Below, one piece after another: positions 18,710-27,673 of a DNA stretch of 64,000 nucleotides. The stretch is from positions 62,001 through 126,000 of the forward strand of contig NZ_BCTA01000026.1 of NCBI RefSeq assembly GCF_001570485.1, written 5' to 3'. The notes beneath the pieces are model-generated. The model had not been told where the DNA came from. It saw only the letters and a program-made list of their open reading frames with translations, and ran no database searches. Source of the stretch: Mycolicibacterium novocastrense. Lineage in GTDB: Bacteria > Actinomycetota > Actinomycetes > Mycobacteriales > Mycobacteriaceae. The translations under genes and the position numbers were made by a program. Each line of letters begins with the position of its first letter. Position 1 is the stretch's first letter.

Positions 18710-20188
18710 ATGAGGGTTACCGGTGAAGCGCGGCGCGGTCGCCGTGGGTGGTTGCCGGCCGCGGTATTGGCCGCGGTCAGCGCCGTGGTGCTCTCCGGCT
18801 GCTCGGAGGTGAAGGGGCAGGCGGTGTCGAGCCTGTACAACCCCAACACCGTGGGCGGACTGACCGTCGCCGACGGCCCGAGCGGCCTGCGACCCGATGC
18901 GGGTGAGCCCACCGGTGAGGTCCGCTACAGCGATGACGGACCCGTGGACCGGATGGCGCTGTTGGCGGTCAACGATCTCGTCGAGTACTGGGAGAAGCAC
19001 TACAGCGAGGCGCTGGACGGGACGTTCGAACCGGTCGAGAACCTCGCCTCTTACGACTCCGAGGACCCGCTCGGCCCGGTGTTGTGCGGTCAGATCCTCT
19101 ACGAGTCACCCAACGCGTTCTTCTGCCCCCGCAGCGACCTGATCGCTTGGGACCGAGGGGTTTTGGTGCCCACCGGCCAGAAGTTCTTCGGCGACATGTC
19201 GGTTGCGGCGCTGATCGCCCACGAGTACGGCCACGCAGTGCAGAACATGGCAGGCCTGGTCGACCGCACCGTCCCCACCATTGTTCGCGAACAGCAAGCC
19301 GACTGCTTCGCCGGCAGCTACACCCGCTGGGTCGCCGAGGGATCGTCGCCACGCTTCCAGATGAACACGGGCGACGGGCTGAACAGGGTGCTCGCCGGCG
19401 TCATCACCATCCGCGACCCGATCCTGACCCCCGAGGACGTCGAGATGATCGAAGGCGGACACGGCACCGCGCTGGATCGTGTCAGCGCATTCCAAACGGG
19501 GTTCGTCGATGGCCTCTCAGCCTGCGCGGCAATCGATTTGGACTCGATCGAACAAAGTAGAGCCGGCCTGCCGATCGTTCTCGATGTCGATGACAGCGGC
19601 GCGCTGCAGACCGGTGAGGCTCCGCTCGACGAGGAGCTGATCAAGACGGTGATCGAGGCCCTCAACCTGCAGTTCACCCCCGCGCAGCCGCCCACGTTGT
19701 CGATGCAGCCGGCGCAGTCGTGTGCGGATGCCAAGGTGACCGAGCCGGTGTCGTATTGCCCTGCGACCAACACCATTTCGGTGGATCTGCCGAAACTGCA
19801 GGCATTGGGCACTCAAGCAGATACCGCGGAGGGCGTGCTCGTCCAGGGTGACAACACCGCGATCTCGGTGCTCACCTCTCGCTATGCGCTCGCGTTGCAA
19901 CACCAGCGACAGGCCGACCTTGACTCGGCTGCGTCCGCCTTGAGGACCGCCTGCCTGACCGGGGTGGCGCAGCACGGGATGATCTCCGAGGTCGAGCTGC
20001 CGTCGGGCGCCACCATCATGTTGACCGCGGGCGACCTCGACGAGGCGGTCGCCGGGCTGTTGAACAACGGCTTGGCGGCAAGCGATGTCAACGGCAACAC
20101 CGTCATGGCTGGCTTCACGCGCATCATGGCCTTCCGGTCGGGTCTGACGAAGCCAGACGCCGACGCCTGTTACACCCGCTTCCCGTGA
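18710..20188 (+). CDS. lpqM: Lipoprotein zinc metalloprotease, LpqM-like
   Basis: 492 aa. A signal peptide with lipobox VLSGC (about residues 27-31) predicts a membrane-anchored exported protein. The zinc-binding motif HEYGH is at about 171-175, with a conserved REQQADCFAG about 20 residues later supplying a likely third ligand. This layout fits the neutral zinc metallopeptidase family (PF04228-like) and mycobacterial LpqM in length and motifs. LpqM was reported to be required for conjugal DNA transfer in M. smegmatis. A -10-like TAGCAT (18670-18675) and the AGGGAGG site at 18701-18707 support the start. It could be a paralogue rather than the LpqM orthologue. Confidence 0.75.
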   Translation: MRVTGEARRGRRGWLPAAVLAAVSAVVLSGCSEVKGQAVSSLYNPNTVGGLTVADGPSGLRPDAGEPTGEVRYSDDGPVDRMALLAVNDLVEYWEKHYSEALDGTFEPVENLASYDSEDPLGPVLCGQILYESPNAFFCPRSDLIAWDRGVLVPTGQKFFGDMSVAALIAHEYGHAVQNMAGLVDRTVPTIVREQQADCFAGSYTRWVAEGSSPRFQMNTGDGLNRVLAGVITIRDPILTPEDVEMIEGGHGTALDRVSAFQTGFVDGLSACAAIDLDSIEQSRAGLPIVLDVDDSGALQTGEAPLDEELIKTVIEALNLQFTPAQPPTLSMQPAQSCADAKVTEPVSYCPATNTISVDLPKLQALGTQADTAEGVLVQGDNTAISVLTSRYALALQHQRQADLDSAASALRTACLTGVAQHGMISEVELPSGATIMLTAGDLDEAVAGLLNNGLAASDVNGNTVMAGFTRIMAFRSGLTKPDADACYTRFP

Positions 20189-20200
20189 ATCGCTCGGCGC

Positions 20201-21013
20201 TCAACTCCACTGGGTTGTGGGGCGTTCCCGGCGCACACCATCCACGGTGACGTCGACGCGCTCGTCGAAAAAGCAGATGCGGTCGCGGACGCGTTCGCCG
20301 TCGGGCAGCGGATCGCGGTACGTCCACGCGGCGTCGGGCGGCCCGTCGGGAACCGAGAAGTACGACGCCCGGCCCTTGTACGCGCAGTAGGAGATGGTGT
20401 CGCTGTCGACGAGGTCGGCGACGACGTCCTCGCGCGGCAGGTAGTACCGCACCGGCAGATGCGTCTCGAACAGCAGCAGCGGGCGCGTGGACTCCGCGAG
20501 CAGCTGGCCGTGCGATTCGATGCGGACGTGGCGGCTGCTCGTCAGGATGTCGATGCGGTGGTACGGGTCGTGCGGATGGCTGACGATCGGCTCGTCCTCC
20601 TCGTGCCACTCGAACGCGCCGAAGTCCAGCACCGCATAGCCGGCGAGGTCGGGATCCTCGGGTTGGAAGGCCGCTGCGGGTGCCGTCTCCTCGCCGGCGA
20701 TGACGTCGAACTCGGCGCCGGGACACGAATGGGTGCCGAACGGAACCGTCGGATCGAGCACGGCGCGGTCGATGCCGGGACGATCCGCGTCGTCGTCGCC
20801 GGACTCGGCGCCCGCGGGCACCAACTGCCCGGCGAGGTCGGTGAGCGGGACCGCGTACGTCGGCAGGATCCGGCGTGGTTCCCACACCAGCAGGGCGTCA
20901 CACGTGTCGACGAGGGGTTCACCGGCCAGGGCTACGCGAATCCGCTTCGGCGTCGGTTCGTATCGCAGGGCGTCGAGGCTTCCGCGCAGGAGGTCGGCCA
21001 TCCGAACGGCCAT
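20201..21013 (-). CDS. DUF427 domain protein
   Basis: 270 aa. The C-terminal half has the DUF427 pattern: RVRIESHGQLLAEST, then ETHLPVRYYLPREDV, then SYCAYKGRASYFSV. The N-terminal half looks like a diverged copy of the same fold. Function is not established. The ATG at 21013 has a GAGGTG ribosome site. It starts 29 nt after the acyl-CoA dehydrogenase stop on the same strand, so the pair is probably an operon. It converges on lpqM with a 12-nt gap. Confidence 0.8.
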   Translation of the reverse strand: MAVRMADLLRGSLDALRYEPTPKRIRVALAGEPLVDTCDALLVWEPRRILPTYAVPLTDLAGQLVPAGAESGDDDADRPGIDRAVLDPTVPFGTHSCPGAEFDVIAGEETAPAAAFQPEDPDLAGYAVLDFGAFEWHEEDEPIVSHPHDPYHRIDILTSSRHVRIESHGQLLAESTRPLLLFETHLPVRYYLPREDVVADLVDSDTISYCAYKGRASYFSVPDGPPDAAWTYRDPLPDGERVRDRICFFDERVDVTVDGVRRERPTTQWS

Positions 21014-21042
21014 CGGGCACCTCTTGTCTGCTTATCTGCGAG

Positions 21043-22425
21043 TCATTTACGCGGCGGGCGCAATACGTTCATCGCCAACCGCATTATCGGCGCGGGCACC
21101 CGATCCTTGGCCGACAGCGCGGCGTCGGCGGCCCGGCCCCGCAGCGGCGTGCCGCGACCGAACATCCTGTTGAACGGGCCGCCGGTGGGTTCGAGGTCGA
21201 AGTGCAGCGGAGGCTTTCCGTCGGCGGCGCCGAGCGCATTGGCGATGACGACCCGCTGAATCTCGCTGGTGCCCTCGAAGATGGTGTACAGCTTGGCATC
21301 CCGATACCACTTCTCGACGGGATGATCCTTGATGTAGCCCCAGCCGCCCATTGTCTGAATGGCGCGCTCGGTGGCGCGGACCGCGACCTCGCTGGCCGCC
21401 AGCTTGGACATCGAGCCCTCGCCGCGTTCAAACGGGACACCGCTGGCAGCCATCCACGACGCCCGCCAGGTGAGCAGGCGGGCGCCGTCGAGCGTGGTCG
21501 CCAGTTCGGCGAGCGGGAACGCGATGCCCTGATTGTCGATGATCGGGGCGCCGAACGCCTCCCGCCGGTTGGCGTACTCCGTGGCGTATTCCAGTGCCGC
21601 CCGGGCGATTCCGAGCGCCTGAGCGGCGACCATCGGCCGCGTCTGCTCAAAAGTGCCGAGCGTCGCCGAACCCGAGTGCTTGGCCCCTTCGACGGCCTCG
21701 CGGGCCTTGCCGAGCTTGTAGTCGAGTTTCTCCTGGCCGCCGAGCAGGTTCTCGCCGGGGATGCGCACGCTGTTGAACTTCAACTCCGCGGTGTGCGAGG
21801 CACGGCAGCCGAGCTTGTCGAGTTTGCGGACCATTTCCAGTCCCGGGGTACCGCCGGGGACGATGAACAGCGCCTGGCCCTTGTGGCCGAGCTCCTGGTC
21901 GACGACGGCGTTGACGACGTGGACGTTGGCGATGCCCCCGTTGCCGATCCACATCTTGTGTCCGTCGATGATCCAGTCTTCACCGTCGCGGCGGGCCGTG
22001 GTGCGCAGGTTGCGAACGTCGCTCCCGCCCTCGGGCTCCGAGATCGCCAGCGCCGCCAACTTGAGATCACCTGGCGTGCCGAAGCATTCGGGTGCCCACT
22101 GCAGCATCTGTTCGGGTGAGGCGGCCTGGCCGATGGCCGACAGCGCGAGCGCCGGCATCACCACGGCCAGGCCGATGCCCGCGCATCCCCAGAACAGCTC
22201 CTCCATGAACATCGGCAGGGAGAGCCCGGTCGGGTCGCCGATCAGGTCGCGGTAGAACAGGGGACTGTAGAAGCCGCGGGCGGCGGCCTCCTCGAGAACC
22301 GGCCAGGGGAACTCCTGGCGCTGGTCGTAGTCAAGCGCTACGGGACGGATGCACTGCTCGGCGAATTCGTGGGTCCGTCGCGCCAGGTCGTGCTGCGCCT
22401 CCGTGGGCGTCAGGTCGAAAGCCAC
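21043..22425 (-). CDS. Acyl-CoA dehydrogenase (FadE family)
   Basis: 460 aa, FAD enzyme of the acyl-CoA dehydrogenase superfamily, which introduces the alpha-beta double bond in acyl-CoA. Visible motifs are the flavin-contacting ALAISEPEGGSD, the middle-domain WIGNGGIANVHVV, the RREAFGAPIID region, and the C-terminal YTIFEGTSEIQRVVIA with the usual catalytic-base Glu. The C-terminal extension of about 50 basic residues is longer than in short-chain enzymes. Substrate cannot be deduced. DUF427 follows in the same transcript. Confidence 0.9.
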   Translation of the reverse strand: MAFDLTPTEAQHDLARRTHEFAEQCIRPVALDYDQRQEFPWPVLEEAAARGFYSPLFYRDLIGDPTGLSLPMFMEELFWGCAGIGLAVVMPALALSAIGQAASPEQMLQWAPECFGTPGDLKLAALAISEPEGGSDVRNLRTTARRDGEDWIIDGHKMWIGNGGIANVHVVNAVVDQELGHKGQALFIVPGGTPGLEMVRKLDKLGCRASHTAELKFNSVRIPGENLLGGQEKLDYKLGKAREAVEGAKHSGSATLGTFEQTRPMVAAQALGIARAALEYATEYANRREAFGAPIIDNQGIAFPLAELATTLDGARLLTWRASWMAASGVPFERGEGSMSKLAASEVAVRATERAIQTMGGWGYIKDHPVEKWYRDAKLYTIFEGTSEIQRVVIANALGAADGKPPLHFDLEPTGGPFNRMFGRGTPLRGRAADAALSAKDRVPAPIMRLAMNVLRPPRK

Positions 22426-22480
22426 GACAGTGTGTTAGCCGCGCTTCGGCAATCCGAAACACTTGTTCGCTGAAATGGAC

Positions 22481-22514
22481 GGCCCCCGGATGCCAGGGGG
22501 TGCATCCGGGGGCC
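22481..22514 (-). terminator. Strong hairpin terminator after small secreted protein gene
   Basis: A perfect 13-bp inverted repeat (22481-22493 with 22502-22514, GGCCCCCGGATGC and its complement) around an 8-nt loop. It lies 16 nt past the stop of the minus-strand gene at 22530, before the next minus-strand gene. It lacks a clear T run, as mycobacterial terminators often do. Confidence 0.75.
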
Positions 22515-22529
22515 TGTCTCGCGGGGTGG

Positions 22530-22829
22530 CTACTTGACGTCCAGGTAGATCGTCTTGTTGATCACCCGGGTGTTGCGGTCACCGCCGACGCCCAGGCTGT
22601 CGGTCTGGGTGTAGGTCTGACCGGGGCGCACCGCCACCACCGACGCCTTGTCCAGCGGGGCGTTGCCGATGCGGTTCACGACCACGTGGTAGCCCTGCGA
22701 TTCCAGCTCGCTGATGGTCTGCTGCGCGTTTCCGGGTCCGGACGGTGCGGCCGCGACGGGCGAGGCCAGTCCGATCAGGGCGGCGGCAAAGGCGCTAGCG
22801 GCGACGGTAGCGATACCAAACTTCTTCAT
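22530..22829 (-). CDS. Small secreted protein, 99 aa
   Basis: Start taken at ATG 22829 (MKKFG), where a signal peptide begins and a GAAGG ribosome site precedes it; the frame is open to 23129 but that extension looks like non-coding sequence. The Sec signal runs to about residue 28 (SPVAAAPSG, AxA cleavage). The mature part of about 70 residues reads like a small conserved mycobacterial exported domain: QQTISELESQGYHVVVNRIG, then TVYLDVK-like strands. Function is unknown. No cysteines are seen. Confidence 0.8.
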   Translation of the reverse strand: MKKFGIATVAASAFAAALIGLASPVAAAPSGPGNAQQTISELESQGYHVVVNRIGNAPLDKASVVAVRPGQTYTQTDSLGVGGDRNTRVINKTIYLDVK

Positions 22830-23088
22830 TTGGGAGCCTTCTTCGGTTGTTCGTTTCGTATCCGAGCCGTGGCATGTGTCGCGGTTCGTAGCTGCAGCTG
22901 ATCTTGGAAACCGCGTGGTCAAAGGTTTTAATTCCGATGGCAGAAATTGATTGCCGGATGGCAGGAATCGTGCCGAGGGACCGCCGATCGCCCAGGTTCG
23001 GGTGTCCGAATTGGCCCGCCGCGGACGCGTGTGAGCGGTGGTGTCGGCGGTCGCGGACAACCCGCATTCAGCGGCGGCGCTTCGAACG

Positions 23089-23094
23089 TATGAT
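23089..23094 (+). promoter_or_regulatory. -10 hexamer, leaderless start of the 102-aa protein gene
   Basis: TATGAT, followed by 6 nt and the ATG at 23101. No ribosome site precedes this ATG, which fits a leaderless message. Confidence 0.6.
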
Positions 23095-23100
23095 CGAACA

Positions 23101-23409
23101 ATGGGTGAGCTGAAGGGCATCGGGTACAACGGGCAACCCGTTCAGCAAGCCTTCCGGCGGGTCGATCCGCCGATCGCCGTGCTCGTCGACCTGGCCGCGG
23201 TCTTTCCCCGCGAGCCGCACGCCGTCGGCGGCTACAACCCGGCCGGTCTGCAGATGCATGCGGTGGTCGAAGGGCGACTGACGTGCTGGGGGTTGTGCGA
23301 GCAGGGCTGCTGGTGGGGGTGGGTCACCTACGAGATCGCCTACGGCGCGCGCCGCAAACCCGTCACGCACTGGATCCCCGCTTGGACGCTCAAGCCCAAG
23401 GCGGAGTAG
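23101..23409 (+). CDS. Conserved hypothetical protein, 102 aa
   Basis: I do not recognise the family. The ATG at 23101 is chosen because of the -10 hexamer directly upstream; a frame open back to 23038 overlaps that promoter. The protein is rich in Trp, Gly and Cys in its second half (TCWGLCEQGCWWGWVTYEI) and has a central hydrophobic strand pair. It has no signal peptide or membrane segment. The pattern suggests a small beta-rich cytosolic protein. It is a single gene between oppositely oriented neighbours. Confidence 0.65.
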   Translation: MGELKGIGYNGQPVQQAFRRVDPPIAVLVDLAAVFPREPHAVGGYNPAGLQMHAVVEGRLTCWGLCEQGCWWGWVTYEIAYGARRKPVTHWIPAWTLKPKAE

Positions 23410-23478
23410 CGGCGGCGTCGATGGGCAACGCGTCGAGGGCCTTCGCACCCTCCCACGATCGGTAGACCCAGCTCATCG

Positions 23479-23748
23479 CTACGACGCGGCCTGACCGAGC
23501 CGCCGCTGCGCCTCTCCGGGGGAGATTCGCAAACGCCGAGCCACGTCCCGAGGCGTCGCGCCCCGATCGAGGAGCAGCCGGCCGAACAGCCGTTGTTCGA
23601 GTGCCGCCGCTTGGTGGTCGAGCTTGTCGAGCTGGTCGATCAGCGCGTACAGCTCGGTACGTGTCAGACCGTCGAGCCGGAGGGCCGCGAGCTCTCGGTA
23701 CAGCGACTCCAGCGCGGTGAGCACTTCGGAGATTGGATTCGAACGCAT
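23479..23748 (-). CDS. Short DUF222/13E12-like protein (N-terminal type fragment)
   Basis: 89 aa from ATG 23748. The sequence looks like the helical N-terminal part of the DUF222 (13E12 repeat) proteins that usually carry a C-terminal HNH nuclease: a Leu-rich helix with LTRTELYALIDQLDKLDHQ, then a helix-turn-helix-like TPRDVARRLRISPGEAQRRL. No HNH part follows, since the frame stops at 23479. It may be a remnant of such a gene or a free-standing DNA-binding protein. It is divergent from the pirin gene, with a 99-nt shared gap. Confidence 0.55.
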   Translation of the reverse strand: MRSNPISEVLTALESLYRELAALRLDGLTRTELYALIDQLDKLDHQAAALEQRLFGRLLLDRGATPRDVARRLRISPGEAQRRLGQAAS

Positions 23749-23847
23749 GTACGAAAGGCTAGCGCGCGGGTACGACAAGCCGCCCTGGCGACAGGTCCGA
23801 TGCGCCGGCCGGGGAATGAATCGGACCTCAGTCCGGTTAACCAGAGT

Positions 23848-24816
23848 ATGCCTGCGATTACCGCCGATACGCTCACGCTTCCCCGCATCGCCGCGGCCGG
23901 ACCGTCCGACACCGACCGCCCCGTTCGGTCGATCACCACGGGCCCGCGCGGCTTCGAAGGCGAGGGTTTCCCCGTCGTCCGCGCCTTCGCCGGAGTCTCG
24001 GCCGCCGAGCTCGATCCGTTCGTTCACATGGACCAGATGGGTGAGGTGGAGTACGAACCGGGAGAGCCGCGAGGCACCGACTGGCATCCGCACCGCGGGT
24101 TCGAAACCGTCACCTACATGATCGACGGCCGATTCGCGCACCAGGACTCCCACGGCGGCGGCGGGCTGATCACCGACGGCGCCACCCAATGGATGACCGC
24201 CGGCTCGGGAATCCTGCACATCGAGACGCCACCCGCCGAGCTCGTCGAGAGCGGCGGCATGTTCCACGGCATCCAGCTGTGGGTCAACCTGCCCCGCAAG
24301 GACAAGTTCGCGACGCCGAGATACCAGGCGATCGAAGGCGGCCAGGTCACGCTGTTGTCGTCCGACGACGGCGGCGCGCTGGTGAGGGTCGTTGCCGGTG
24401 ACATCGGCGGCCACGTCGGCCCCGGGGCGACGCATACTCCGATCACGTTGGCGCACAGCTCGATTCAGCCCGGAGCCCGGCTTGACCTGCCGTGGAGGCG
24501 CGACTTCAACGCGCTGGTCTACGTGTTGTCCGGGCGCGGAACGGTCGGCCCCGTGGCACACCCGATCCAGCAGGGGCAGCTGGCGGTGCTCGGCCCCGGT
24601 GACCGGATCCGAGTGCAAGCAGACCGGAGCCAGGACGCTCACCGTCCCGCCCTTGAAGTGCTGATCCTGGGCGGTCTTCCGATTCGCGAACCCGTGTTCC
24701 AGTACGGACCTTTCGTGATGAACAGCAAGTCCGAGCTGATCGAGGCGCTCGAGGATTACCAGGCCGGCAAGTTCGGCCAGATCCCTCCGAACGCCCTCAT
24801 GCCTCACCGCCCTTAG
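23848..24816 (+). CDS. Pirin family protein
   Basis: 322 aa from ATG 23848; the frame is open upstream but overlaps the divergent small gene. Pirin bicupin motifs are clear: DPFVHMDQMGEVEY, HPHRGFETVTYMIDGR, then GDIQWMTAGSGI-like (TQWMTAGSGILHIE) with the metal-ligand His and Glu residues. The second cupin spans about 165-260, with an ALVYVLSGRGTVG strand. Pirins bind Fe or Ni and act as quercetinases or redox-responsive cofactors. The 3' end overlaps the convergent FUSC gene by 20 nt. Confidence 0.88.
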   Translation: MPAITADTLTLPRIAAAGPSDTDRPVRSITTGPRGFEGEGFPVVRAFAGVSAAELDPFVHMDQMGEVEYEPGEPRGTDWHPHRGFETVTYMIDGRFAHQDSHGGGGLITDGATQWMTAGSGILHIETPPAELVESGGMFHGIQLWVNLPRKDKFATPRYQAIEGGQVTLLSSDDGGALVRVVAGDIGGHVGPGATHTPITLAHSSIQPGARLDLPWRRDFNALVYVLSGRGTVGPVAHPIQQGQLAVLGPGDRIRVQADRSQDAHRPALEVLILGGLPIREPVFQYGPFVMNSKSELIEALEDYQAGKFGQIPPNALMPHRP

Positions 24817-26965
24817 TCGAGGGAGCGGGGGCGGGCTTGGGATAGAGCAGGTTCAACGCCCCGAGATGGGCGGCGACGGCCACCAACGGCATTGCCGCGG
24901 ATACCGCGAGATCGTCGTCGGTGGCCTCGGCCCGCAGGGACGTCACGAAGTCGTCGCTGAGCGGCGGTGGGGAATGGACCGTACCGCCGGTGACCCTCGC
25001 GCAGATCGCCTCGGCGTGGGTTTCGAGCACCTGCCTGGTCTGCGGATAAATCCCGTGCGGCGGGGGAACGACGTCGGCGATCAGTTCGGCGGCGGCGCGG
25101 AGCCTGACGGCCCGGTTTGCCGATCGCACCGCGGGCCCGCGGATATCGGTCGGGCCGCTACTCTCTGAAAGGAACTGTCGCACTGCGTCATCCACGGTCC
25201 GCGTCGCCCGTAGCGCCTGCTGGCTCAGCGCGAGCACCCGATCGGTGGCCTCCTCCGACGCCCCGCGGGTCACCCTCAGCACCGCCGCCTTGAGGAATGT
25301 CGCGCCAACGGCGAACGCGTCGTCGATGGCCCGCCCCAGCCGGTTACCCACACCCCGTGGCCACAACAGGACCGACACGACCACTCCCACGAGCGCGCCG
25401 ACCACGACGTCCTCGACGCGTATGAGGCCGACGCTCCAACCCGTCGGCGCAATCAGGTTGAAGATGATCAGCACCATCATCGTGAAGGCGGCCTGCCCGG
25501 CGATGAAGGACGCGACCTCCGGAACGAAGGCCGATCCGAAAGCCACCAACGGCAACAGCATCCACATGACGACCGGATCGACGCCGACGAGCTCGATGAG
25601 CCCGACACCCAACAGAAATCCGAGCGCGGTACCGGCGACGGCCCGTAGCATCCGTGTTCCGGTGGTCAGCGCGCTGCTGCGCAGTACCGACATCGCTCCG
25701 AGTACGACCCAGAATCCGTGCTCGAGGGGGAACAGGTGGGTGACGGCGACGGCCAGCGCCAACCCGAGGCCCGTGCGGATGCTGTTGCGCAACACCACCG
25801 CCCGGGTGGCCAGGAACCCACGGGTGATCGCAGCGACGGCGGTGGTCTCGGGCATCACCCAGTCCGCGGTCCCCGTCTTGGGAAGGCCACGGCCCAGCAC
25901 CCGGGCCCACACGGGGCGGGCGTCGGCGGCCGCGGCATTGCGGATGATGCGGCCGGTGACCCCGACCGTCGCCGAGAACGTGCGTCGCCCAAGGAGGTTG
26001 CGGCCCACGGCGATCGCGTCCGCGTCGTCGGAGGATGCGAGGATCTCGAGGATGTCCTCCCGGTAGCGGCCCTGGGCGATCTCGCGGAGTTCGGTGAGCG
26101 CCGCGTCCAGGTCGGCGGTGCGGGCGGCGCGGGTCGAGACGTCGGAGATCTGCAGTACGGCAGCCGAATCCCGCAACACCCGAATCAGCGGGTATTTCAT
26201 CTCGCCGAGGAGTCGCCCCGTCCCGTCGGTGATCCGGTCCGACAGCCAACCGAGGTCGTCGACCACCCGGACCAGGGCGCGGCTGCCCGCGGTGAGCGCG
26301 ACGGGTCGGTAGTCGGCACCCAGGAACGTCTCCCACAGATGGTTCATCGCCCGGGTCACGTTCTTGGCCGGAGTGGTGCCCTGCAGACAGTCGGCCAGCC
26401 GGTCGCACACGCGCGCGGCGCCGCTGCGCAGCTCGTCGTGATGGCGCGGCGGCAGCAGGAACAGGGCGGCGGGCACACAGAACACGAGCGCGATGAACCA
26501 GCCGAGCAGCCGATCGGGGATGGGCCCGGCGGGAGTACACGCGGGCAGCACGAACGTCATCAGCGTGGCGCGCTGCCCGGCGGCGATGATCTCGCTGAGC
26601 ACCCCCGAGAACGTGACCACCACCCCGAGGACGAACATCGCCGCGACGCTGAGCCACGGATGCGGTGCCACCAGGGTGCCGAGCGTGATCAGGACGGCGC
26701 CGTTGACGGCCAGCCCGAGGTAGGCCAGCGCGCGCGCCGGCCGGTTTCCCGGGAAGTCGACCAGGATCAGCAGCGCGACCGAACCGAAGATCGTGATCAT
26801 CGGCGTCTGGGTCCCACCGCCGACCGCGAAGCTCACCGCGGCCGCGATCGGCAACACGATGGCTGCCCGGATCGCACGGCGCAGCGCGTCGAGTTCGGGA
26901 TCGCGCCGTCGCAGGCGGTCCTCCGCGTGGCGCCACACCGGGGCGACGACTTCAGTGAGCGACAA
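24797..26965 (-). CDS. FUSC family (fusaric acid resistance-like) membrane protein
   Basis: About 722 aa. It is built of two similar halves, each with about five to six membrane helices followed by a helical cytosolic domain: residues ~30-180 membrane, ~185-330 soluble, ~390-540 membrane, ~550-720 soluble. This is the FUSC/YccS layout linked to aromatic-acid or drug efflux. The start is uncertain. An ATG at 27049 is in frame but its 28 extra Arg-rich residues overlap the upstream TetR gene out of frame, so a TTG at 26965 just past the TetR stop is preferred. A GTG slightly further in is also possible. The neighbouring TetR is the likely regulator. Confidence 0.8.
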   Translation of the reverse strand: MSLTEVVAPVWRHAEDRLRRRDPELDALRRAIRAAIVLPIAAAVSFAVGGGTQTPMITIFGSVALLILVDFPGNRPARALAYLGLAVNGAVLITLGTLVAPHPWLSVAAMFVLGVVVTFSGVLSEIIAAGQRATLMTFVLPACTPAGPIPDRLLGWFIALVFCVPAALFLLPPRHHDELRSGAARVCDRLADCLQGTTPAKNVTRAMNHLWETFLGADYRPVALTAGSRALVRVVDDLGWLSDRITDGTGRLLGEMKYPLIRVLRDSAAVLQISDVSTRAARTADLDAALTELREIAQGRYREDILEILASSDDADAIAVGRNLLGRRTFSATVGVTGRIIRNAAAADARPVWARVLGRGLPKTGTADWVMPETTAVAAITRGFLATRAVVLRNSIRTGLGLALAVAVTHLFPLEHGFWVVLGAMSVLRSSALTTGTRMLRAVAGTALGFLLGVGLIELVGVDPVVMWMLLPLVAFGSAFVPEVASFIAGQAAFTMMVLIIFNLIAPTGWSVGLIRVEDVVVGALVGVVVSVLLWPRGVGNRLGRAIDDAFAVGATFLKAAVLRVTRGASEEATDRVLALSQQALRATRTVDDAVRQFLSESSGPTDIRGPAVRSANRAVRLRAAAELIADVVPPPHGIYPQTRQVLETHAEAICARVTGGTVHSPPPLSDDFVTSLRAEATDDDLAVSAAMPLVAVAAHLGALNLLYPKPAPAPSTKGGEA

Positions 26966-26979
26966 CCCCGCTGCCCGCG

Positions 26980-27546
26980 CTAATCGACGTCGGGGACCGA
27001 CGCGAACCGACCGTCGTCGAGCGCCTCGCGCAATTCCCCGGAGATCCACCGCAACCCCTCGGGGTCGCGCGGCAACGTCGTCTGCTCATAACCGACGAAG
27101 ACGTAGCTCGCGCATTCGGCGAACAGCTGCGCCTGCCTCTTGTGCTGCAGGATTTCGAACGCCGATTCGTACAAGATGTCGAAGCGCTGCTGATCGACCG
27201 CGACCTGCACCTCGTGCACGTGCGGGTCCAGCGCACTCCACACCCGGATGGCGGATTCCGCGCTGTGCGGCACGTCGAGGGCGGATTCGAACAGGGCGTC
27301 GATGCGCCGCCGCGGGTCGGGCTCGGCGCGCACCGCTTCGATCACCCGCACGGTGCGCTCCTGCGTCCAGTGCGCGAGCAGCTCCCTGGTGTAGGCGGGC
27401 CAGTTCGGGAAGTAGTGGTAGAACGACCCGGTCGTCACGCCGAGGCGTTGACAGACCTCCGCGAGCTTCAGACCGCCGTATCCCAGATCGGACAGGATCT
27501 CGATACCCACGTCGAAGTAACCGTCCCGCGATACGACGCTCCCCAT
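26980..27546 (-). CDS. TetR family transcriptional regulator
   Basis: 188 aa from ATG 27546. The N-terminal helix-turn-helix reads LKLAEVCQRLGVTTGSFYHYF, preceded by a YFDVGIEILSDLGY first helix. The frame is open for another 105 codons upstream, but a -10 hexamer 7 nt before this ATG and the normal TetR size fix the start. It lies just upstream of the FUSC gene on the same strand, so it likely regulates that transporter and itself. The C-terminal ligand domain is of ordinary length. Confidence 0.87.
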   Translation of the reverse strand: MGSVVSRDGYFDVGIEILSDLGYGGLKLAEVCQRLGVTTGSFYHYFPNWPAYTRELLAHWTQERTVRVIEAVRAEPDPRRRIDALFESALDVPHSAESAIRVWSALDPHVHEVQVAVDQQRFDILYESAFEILQHKRQAQLFAECASYVFVGYEQTTLPRDPEGLRWISGELREALDDGRFASVPDVD

Positions 27547-27553
27547 TACCTGG

Positions 27554-27559
27554 ACATTA
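27554..27559 (-). promoter_or_regulatory. -10 hexamer, leaderless start of the TetR gene
   Basis: TAATGT on the minus strand, 7 nt before the ATG at 27546. A short TTAG-TT-CTAA dyad overlaps it and could be a half-sized operator. Confidence 0.5.
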
Positions 27560-27673
27560 GTTCTAAGGTGGGCCGATTCTCTACGTCGAATTTCTCGGCG
27601 GCGAAAACCGCAATTTGCTGATAAAAGGCAGGTCGGAACCCCGGGGAAGCTGACGACTGAAGGACCACGTGAC

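Noticed and set aside
23749..24807. Upstream part of the minus-strand frame that ends in the DUF222-like fragment
   Set aside because: Antisense to pirin and of shadow composition; only the last 89 codons look like protein.
27547..27673. Operator dyads between the two divergent TetR genes
   Set aside because: Only 4-bp arms (TTAG-CTAA, CCAC-GTGG) are visible, which is expected by chance over 127 nt.
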